A stretch of DNA of 64,000 nt, taken from contig NC_069373.1 in NCBI RefSeq assembly GCF_021730395.1, forward strand, positions 49,256,501-49,320,500, read 5' to 3'. Numbering within the stretch: the stretch's first letter is position 1; each line of letters starts with the position of its first letter. Both the position numbers and the translations under genes were made by a program. The notes beneath the pieces were generated by a model that searched no databases, had not been told where the DNA came from, and worked only from the letters and a program-made list of their open reading frames with translations. Positions 58,501 through 64,000 of this stretch are shown one piece after another. This DNA comes from Mercenaria mercenaria. Taxonomy: Eukaryota > Mollusca > Bivalvia > Venerida > Veneridae.

Positions 58501-61500
58501 AATGGATCTTCATGAAAATTGGTCAGAATTTTTATCTTGATAATATCTAGGTCAAGTTCAAAACTGGGTCACATGAGCTCAGAAACTAGGTCACTATGTC
58601 AAATAATAGAAAAAACGAGGTCATACTCAAAACCGGGTCATGTTGGAAGAGGTGAGCGATTCAGGACCATCATGGTCCTCTTGTATTAGTTCAGTAGAAG
58701 TTAGCTCTTAAAGTTTAATCATTAGGATCTTACACGTAAAATTTTACAGAAATTCTATATTTACAGGTCAAGTTTTATAAACCAAGGAGAGATTTGTTTA
58801 TGTACAAGTAGACTGTATGTACAGAGGGGAGTATACAAAACTTTTGTAGACAAGTTTGTGCAGGAAGCCAAGTAAGATTTCAACTAAGAGGCAGTTTTAT
58901 TTCACAGACATTATTTTAATGTTCATTTTATTTTATTTTACATTACTATATAGTTCCACTATTGTTAGTTCTCTAATCTTTCATGGGTTAAAAAATGAAC
59001 CGAGATGTCATAGAATTTCAGAATTTTACTTCTGTCATTTTTTGAGACCATTTAAACAGTGATCAACATCTCTGATGTGGATTGATGGAATCAGACAGTT
59101 GTTTTCAAAACATACATTAGGGTTTCTACTGAGGCTTATCAGATGTTTGTGAAATAATATGTCACTTTTTTAGGAAACTAGTTGTTGGGGACCCAAAAGC
59201 TGAAGGGGTTTTCATGGGAGCCCTCATTAGTAAAGAGCACCTTGCCAAGGTAAAAGGTTATGTTGACATAGCAAGACAAGAAGGAGCCAGTATTCTGTGT
59301 GGTGAGGAGGACCTTAATCTCCCAGCTGAAAACAAAAATGTAAGTCGAATAAAAGTATAGTCAAACCTGTATTAAGCAACAAACCAAAAGAGTGACAAGA
59401 GTCTAGTCGCTTAAGGCAAGTTGAAGTTAGAGCAAAAGGTCAATTTGGGAAGTTGGCCAACTGGCTGCTTTACAGATGTAGATATTTAATGCAGGTGGCT
59501 GTTAAGGCAGGTTTAACTGTAACCATAATGACTAGACTGCCCTAGTGACCTGTTTTTTATGACTCCATTTTCAAAGACACCCTGCATTGTATAACTTTAA
59601 TCGTCTTCCCCCACCCCCCCTCCCCACACACACACCCAGTGACAATGTTCAATGAACTTTACTATTGAATTGTTTATATCAACTACCATCATTAGTTTAA
59701 AAGATTTGTGACCATGAAATTCATTGCCTGAACCGATAATTTGTTAGTTTATATCCATCTTTAATATACTATCAAAATGAATACTATTGTCATACATTTT
59801 ATGATATACTTATTAAGGTAGTTCTGCACGTTTGAAAAACCGGAAGTGATGGCGCAACGTCTTTTATCCGGAAAACGTAGAATAAAGCCTGGATTCGGCG
59901 TACGGAAATGAAAATCAGTTTATGAATTAATGGCAACCTGTGAATTGATTTATTAAAATGGCACTGTTACTATCTTTCTAAAGTTAAAATATCATATGAA
60001 AACATGTGACACGTTAAATAATTCAAAATAATGTCTTAAATATAGCTTGAAATGGGCAGTTCACTTTAATCATGGCCAAATATCTCAAAAGTAAGCACAC
60101 GGACCTATACATTTTATTTCACCATATTATAGGCCATATGTTTATTTACCTTTGTGAGAAGTTTCATTGAATTCTACATTTTAGAAAAAATTCTATTCGC
60201 GAAAATGTTATGAAAGTTGCGATTTTCCCATAGACTCCCATTATGAAAAATTGCGTAAGATCCAAATTTTTCATATCAGTCTAGCAAAAAATCAAGCACA
60301 TGGCCCTATCTTTTTTATTTGCTGAATTTTCTTAATATATTCCGAAGTTTTGAAAAATCTGAGTTTAATCAAATTCTACATTGTAGAAAAAATTTCGATC
60401 CAAAAGTGCAGAACTACCTTAAAGGCTTGTAAGTTGTCTCTTATCTGGAAAGAGGCTAATGCTCAAAAATGGTGGTGCTTCATTATCTACTTATTATTGA
60501 TCTATTTCTCTTTTGATTACAATTGAAAAAGTGTTAGAAGGTCAGATATTCCAGATTGAAATCATTTTTCATTACAGTCAAACTATCTTGAAGAGGAAAT
60601 GAAATTTGGTCTATTTACATTTTCAGGGATATTTCATGCGTCCGACTGTGATCACGGATGTAAAGGACACATCACGTCTGATGACAGAGGAAATATTCGG
60701 CCCCGTTGTTTGTATTGTGCCATTTGATACCACTGATGAGGTTTGCATTCATTTTACATTTTTCACATGGAGTATGTAGCCAAAACATTGTACAGTCGAG
60801 TGCACTTAATACGAACTCGCTTGATACGGATATACATGTAACGAACAAAATCTGGATTCCCTGGCCGAGTCCTATTTCCTTTGTAAAATTATTTTGGTAA
60901 TAGCGAACTTGCTTCATATGTCCAAAATTACATGTATTCACTACTGTACTTCCATATAGCGGAAGCTATTCACCGTTGATACAGCCCAACTTGCTTGGAC
61001 AAATTATCCAGTGAGTCATACCTTCGCTAATACGAATTTTACTTGATACGAACATATTTCCCAGGCCCCGATGAGCTCATATAAAGCGAGTTTGACTGTA
61101 CTTTTGTTGTTCTATTGATGGGTCTACTTTTTCGCAGTTGCAGTTTTTTTTCTGGATGCAATACAGCTGATGTTGAGGACATGTCATTTCTTACATCACA
61201 GCTTGGTTGTTATTACCTATTTACGTGCTTTATATTGTTATTTATGATGGATGCAAATTACCACCCATTGTAGTCCCTTGACAATAAATTTCCCTGTTCT
61301 AGAAAAAGTGAATTTAAGACCTTCAAACCCCATTCTTTTTCATACCTCAACTTATTAAACATAGCAAAGATTTTCACACTGTACATTGAATAACTTTTTC
61401 CTTTAAATGCATACAAAAAAGGGATAGATTAAGATATGCAATTAAGGTTATAAAGTAAACAAACACACAAGCGTTTTTTATCGTTTTAAAACTTTCTCCA

Positions 61501-62979
61501 TCTTTTATGTATAATTTCTGGTTAGTAAAATGTGGTATGTCATTTTAGAGGGCAGGGAGGGGGTGACAAACAGTTTGTCAGGACAATGATTGGGATCTTC
61601 TTTGGGTCCCTGGGATCATTCAAGGTCATTTTAAAAATAGAAAAATGGTTTACGCTCAATAACTTAACTTAGGAATGACATATATTTGCTTAACTTGATG
61701 TGTAGGTAGCTTAAGTGGAGGTGACAGTTAGGATTGCATTTGGGGCGGCTGATGTCAAAGTCACTGTTACTAAAAATGGAAAAATGGGTTTTGCTAAATA
61801 TTTTATTTTAAGGTATACATATTGTGACCAGACTTGGTATGTAGGGACAAAGGATGGGGTTATATTTAGGGTCAGTCGGATCAAAGCCTAGGTCACTTTT
61901 ACTGAATATTAAGAAAAAATAATAGTTTACACTAAATAGTTAAGGAATGAAAACTAGTACCGGTAGTGATTTATAGGTAGGTTATATGGAGGTGACAATT
62001 TAAAAGCATTTGGGGTTTGAGTCAAGGTCAAAATGATTGCTAAAAAAATAGAAAAAAGTTTCTGCTCAGTATCTTTAGTTCAGGTACTATTATCACCAGA
62101 CTTGGTTTGTAGATAGCCTTTATAGAGGCAAAGTTTAGGAATATATTTGGGGTCACTAAGGTCAAAGCCAAGGTCACTGTCACTTAAAGTAGAAGAACAG
62201 TTTCCACTCAATAACTGTAGTTATGAAATAGATAAAGTGGTGAAATTTGGTCTGTAGGTAGCCAAGATGACAATTTGGATTGCATTTTGGGCCACTTGGT
62301 CAAGGTCAGGGTCACTATTGCTAAAAAATAGAATAAATAGTTTCAGCTCAATAAATTTAGTTTGGGTATAGCTGTTATCAACAAATGTGGCATATTGATG
62401 GAGACAAAGGTTGGAAATATGTTTTGGGTAAATTAGATCAAGGTCATAAAACACTTAAAAGGTTAAACAATGAAATACTTTATTAATGTTCATAACATGA
62501 ACCACAATGTCAGCATTGCTTGATTACATTCAGGTAATTTGCTTTTGAATTTTCATTAATAGGGATGTCATTAATCTACACTTTGCCAATGATAGCGCAT
62601 ATGTAAAAAGGTTTGTTAACATGCACTGCGTATATGCATGAGAATTTCTCTGCGAACACACATTTACTCTCCTGTTAAAACACCTGAAAATAACAAAAAA
62701 AAACACAGTTTTACGCTGGAACAGTCTTTTACCTGAGTTACTCACGTGTAGCTGCTTTTACCTTGCACTTAAAAGAATCAAGGGTAGCGTCTGGAACTGG
62801 AGGATCTATTTAAATTCTAAAACAGTTCTTGTAAAGCAGTTGCAAGATAGGAACATGCAGTGATTACTTTTACATGTTTTTAGGTGATAGAGCGAGCCAA
62901 TGCTGTGAAGTATGGACTTGCTGCAACAGTCTGGAGTACTGATGTGACTACACTTCACAGAGTGTCTCAGAAACTACAT
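49539..62979 (+). CDS. ALDH8A1: 2-aminomuconic semialdehyde dehydrogenase, first nine exons
   Basis: Exons 49539-49705, 51203-51403, 53074-53285, 54550-54716, 55567-55637, 58767-58871, 59174-59339, 60627-60740 and 62884-62979 join in frame for 433 residues. The human protein has 487, so the last roughly 54 lie beyond the window. It is an NAD-dependent aldehyde dehydrogenase. N151 in PWNLP stabilises the transition state, the general base is E249 in SLELGGK, and the nucleophile is C283 in NQGEICLCTSR; the 34-residue Glu-Cys spacing is the family's. SFTGGT is the cofactor turn. ALDH8A1 oxidises 2-aminomuconic semialdehyde in tryptophan (kynurenine) breakdown and was earlier called a retinal dehydrogenase. 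The cytosolic form begins MSTIKVQNFINGKF, with no targeting peptide. Confidence 0.95.
49840..50513. mobile_element. 674-bp fold-back MITE with TAA duplication
   Basis: The outer 30 or more bp (TCAGGCTGGTAACATTGCCC and onward through GATCGGGCTTAAG) are perfect inverted repeats. Looser pairing continues inward for about 250 bp on each side, so nearly the whole element is palindromic. TAA occurs directly outside both ends, matching the 3-bp TWA target of PIF/Harbinger elements. Located in intron 1 of ALDH8A1. Confidence 0.9.
50930..51121. mobile_element. Inverted-repeat MITE, family B, copy 5
   Basis: TAACATTTACCCTGCTAAATT at the left and GCCAGCAGGCTAAATGTTA at the right, with TTCAAAGGGGTCTTCACTG and GATCAGCCTGCACC inside. 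In intron 1 of ALDH8A1. Confidence 0.85.
51534..51714. mobile_element. 181-bp TA-flanked MITE
   Basis: Ends TACAGTTGAAACTCGATATC and the inverse GATATGGAGTTTCAACTGTA. TA at each border and this terminal word suggest a Tc1/mariner- or pogo-type relative. In intron 2 of ALDH8A1. Confidence 0.85.
51720..52350. repeat. Tandem-repeat element with DR1-like motifs
   Basis: Begins with TGTCTGTCAGTTTGTCTGTC and contains two units with GGGTCAAAGGTCAAGGTCA at 52060-52078 and 52185-52203. Same broad class as the GGACGG-tailed elements, reversed. In intron 2 of ALDH8A1. Confidence 0.6.
53411..53960. repeat. GGTCA-rich tandem-repeat element
   Basis: Three to four units with GTCAAGGTCA, and AGGTCAAAGGTCA at 53880-53892, spaced about 110-130 bp. 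Related to 51720-52350. In an ALDH8A1 intron. Confidence 0.6.
55640..55925 (+). repeat. SINE-like dispersed repeat
   Basis: TTTATTTATTTGGGTTTTACGGCGCACCAACACAGTATAGG, later GTCGCCTTTTACGATCATGC and a closing GGGGCC. This block order is familiar from interspersed repeats in many molluscs and other invertebrates. It begins two bases after the exon 5 donor of ALDH8A1, unusually close. Confidence 0.6.
56211..58684 (-). repeat. Clam tandem-repeat element (family 1), copy 4, reversed
   Basis: Read on the minus strand it starts ACAAGAGGACCATGATGGTCC and CGCTCACCT, and ends in the inverse of TTTTAGC with CACGCACGC/GGACGGACG steps. The body holds about 16 units of 143-146 bp, each with CTTGTGACCTCTCTAGAGGCC and GATGATATCTAGGTCAAG. 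Unit variants recur every five units (about 725 bp). It occupies most of the 3.1-kb intron before the catalytic-Cys exon of ALDH8A1. Confidence 0.9.
56555..58456 (+). promoter_or_regulatory. Array of AGGTCA direct repeats (DR2) and CACGTG boxes
   Basis: Perfect AGGTCA-N2-AGGTCA occurs at 56555-56568, 57280-57293, 57716-57729, 58009-58022 and 58443-58456, with many near-perfect AGGTCAGTAGGTCT versions between. CACGTG occurs about nine times (for example 56392, 56537, 57262, 57407). DR2 is a recognised RAR/RXR-type nuclear-receptor site and CACGTG a bHLH site. They are by-products of the repeat unit; function is inference only. Confidence 0.45.
59356..59522. mobile_element. 167-bp inverted-repeat MITE
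   Basis: Left TATAGTCAAACCTGTATTAAG and right GTTAAGGCAGGTTTAACTGTAA are inverted with a few mismatches. The terminal word resembles that of the element at 60791. Just after exon 7 of ALDH8A1. Confidence 0.8.
59813..60422. mobile_element. 610-bp inverted-repeat element with TTAA borders
   Basis: TTAAGGTAGTTCTGCAC at the left and its exact inverse at the right, then weaker pairing (TTTTG.AA). TTAA borders suggest a piggyBac- or Kolobok-like element. No open frame. In an ALDH8A1 intron. Confidence 0.85.
60791..61100. mobile_element. 310-bp TA-flanked MITE
   Basis: TACAGTCGAGTGCACTTAATAC and the right end AAAGCGAGTTTGACTGTA. The inverted similarity TACAGTC.AACTCGCTT.ATA appears near both ends and again inside. 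Tc1/mariner- or pogo-like by its TA border and CAGT start. In an ALDH8A1 intron. Confidence 0.75.
61590..62450. repeat. Tandem array of about 140-bp units
   Basis: About six diverged units with GGTCAAGGTCA.T.T.ACT, AAAAATAGAAAAATGGTTT and GGTATGTAGGTAGC. No terminal motifs seen. In the last complete ALDH8A1 intron of the window. Confidence 0.7.
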
Positions 62980-63269
62980 GTAAGTTTGTTTACATGGGTG
63001 TATATTTCATTGTGTCATTGACATATTGCCAGTGGTGCCTAAACTGATAATGTTGTCATCATGATGAGTATGCATACTAGTATAGGGGGGACATGATGAT
63101 TCATAATTATTTTTAAAGTGCAAATTACATAGAATGAACACAACAGGAAAGACTAAATTTTGTTTGTTTGTTACAGAGTGCTGCTCAGAAGGTGTTAATT
63201 TACCAAAAATAGCAGCTTACAGGAAATATCTGTCTTTCTTGTTTTGTTTGGTTTAAATTCATACGGACA

Positions 63270-63465
63270 CAAATTAAGGTCATACTGTGACTTTCAAGCT
63301 TTTGATAGTGAAGGAATACTGAAGGTGCCCTTCCAGGCATTATTTCAACCTCGAGTGGGCACCTGAGTAGAACCACAAACCTTCCAAAAGCCAGCTGGCT
63401 GGCTACCTCAAATGAAATAATTCTAAACCCCAAGCGAGGTTTAGAACCAACAACTGTAAGGGGCA
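63270..63465 (-). repeat. SINE-like dispersed repeat
   Basis: CCTCGAGTGGGCACCTGAGTAG, AAGCCAGCTGGCTGGCTACCTC and CCCAAGCGAGGTTTAGAACC with AAGGGGCA form an ordered set I associate with mollusc SINE-type repeats. CGAGGTTTAGAACC may be a decayed B-box region. Confidence 0.5.
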
Positions 63466-63582
63466 AATAATTCGAATTTAGCTGTCTTAATCTCTCTCTC
63501 CAGAATGTTTGTTATTAAACAGAGGATTTACACAGTAGTGCCTAACTTTATACTAAAACATAAAAGTTTACAAGTATGTTAT

Positions 63583-64000
63583 TTTTAGCTCACCTGAGCA
63601 ATGCTCAGGTGAGTTTTTCTGATCACTCGATGTCCGTCGTCTGTCTGTCTGTCTGTCGTCTGTCTGTCCGTCAACATTTAGCTTGTGTATGCGATAGAGG
63701 CTGTATTTTTCAACTGATCTTCATGAAATTTGGTCAGAATGATTACCTTGATGAAATCTAGGCCGAGTTTGAAAATGGGTTATCTGGGGTTAAAAACTAG
63801 GTCACTAGGTCAAATCAAAGAAAAACCTTGTGTATGCGATAGAGGCTGTATTTTTCAATTAATCTTCATGAATTTTGGTCAGAATGATTATCTTGATAAA
63901 ATCTAGGCTGAGTTTGAAAATGGGTCATCTGGGATCAAAAACTAGGTCACTAGGTCAAATCAAAGAAAAACCTTGTGTATGCGATAGAGGCTGTATTTTT
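63583..64000 (-). repeat. Clam tandem-repeat element (family 1), copy 5, reversed and cut by window end
   Basis: Starts with the 3' hairpin, CTCACCTGAGC and GCTCAGGTGAG around AAT, then CCGTCGTCTGTCTGTC steps and 145-bp units. Perfect AGGTCA-N2-AGGTCA occurs at 63799-63812 and 63944-63957. Confidence 0.9.

Noticed and set aside
63174-63213. Possible tenth ALDH8A1 exon starting after TTTGTTACAG
   Set aside because: It begins AGTGCTGCTCAG, but the frame closes within 12 codons and does not give the expected conserved segment after the exon 9 junction. The real continuation lies beyond the window.

Overview
The window is nuclear DNA from an animal, most probably a bivalve mollusc, perhaps a heterodont clam. 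It is AT-rich, has long introns with GT-AG splice sites, and is crowded with short inverted-repeat elements. It also carries several copies of a tandem-repeat element whose ends read ACAAGAGGGCC near the 5' side and GGTGAGCTAAAA at the 3' side, a style I associate with clam genomes. The bivalve assignment is inference. The host genes and introns are seen directly.

Two genes are securely recognised and are divergently arranged. On the minus strand (32.9-45.2 kb) is a threonine synthase-like 1 gene (THNSL1): eleven exons encode a shikimate-kinase-like P-loop domain fused to a PLP-dependent threonine-synthase-like domain. About 4.3 kb away, on the plus strand, the first nine exons of ALDH8A1 (2-aminomuconic semialdehyde dehydrogenase, kynurenine pathway) run from 49.5 to 63.0 kb. 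The gene leaves the window before its last roughly 54 residues.

The left half is gene-poor but not empty. On the minus strand at 25.2-29.8 kb is a membrane protein assembled from a Ser/Thr-rich mucin-like exon, a sushi (CCP) exon, a transmembrane exon and cytoplasmic-tail exons. Downstream on the same strand lie three more stop-ending exons that also begin in phase 0. One (19.2-19.9 kb) encodes a CARD-like death-fold domain. They could be alternative tails of the sushi receptor or the ends of separate genes. Further orphan exons lie at 2.5 and 3.9-4.1 kb on the minus strand.

The rest is repeats. There are five copies of the ACAAGAG/GAGCTAAAA element and relatives with a second terminal motif, both built like non-autonomous Helitron/Helentron derivatives. 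Several families of inverted-repeat MITEs occur, including a 674-bp fold-back with a TAA target duplication and others bounded by TTAA. A 3.27-kb inverted-repeat element with a 35-bp minisatellite and paired YY1-like sites in its ends sits inside THNSL1. Nearly perfect hairpins, SINE-like copies and a broken LINE tail complete the set. A 2.5-kb copy of the first family inside an ALDH8A1 intron carries a higher-order tandem array dense in AGGTCA half-sites (DR2) and CACGTG boxes. I saw no rRNA, no intact tRNA and no CRISPR array.
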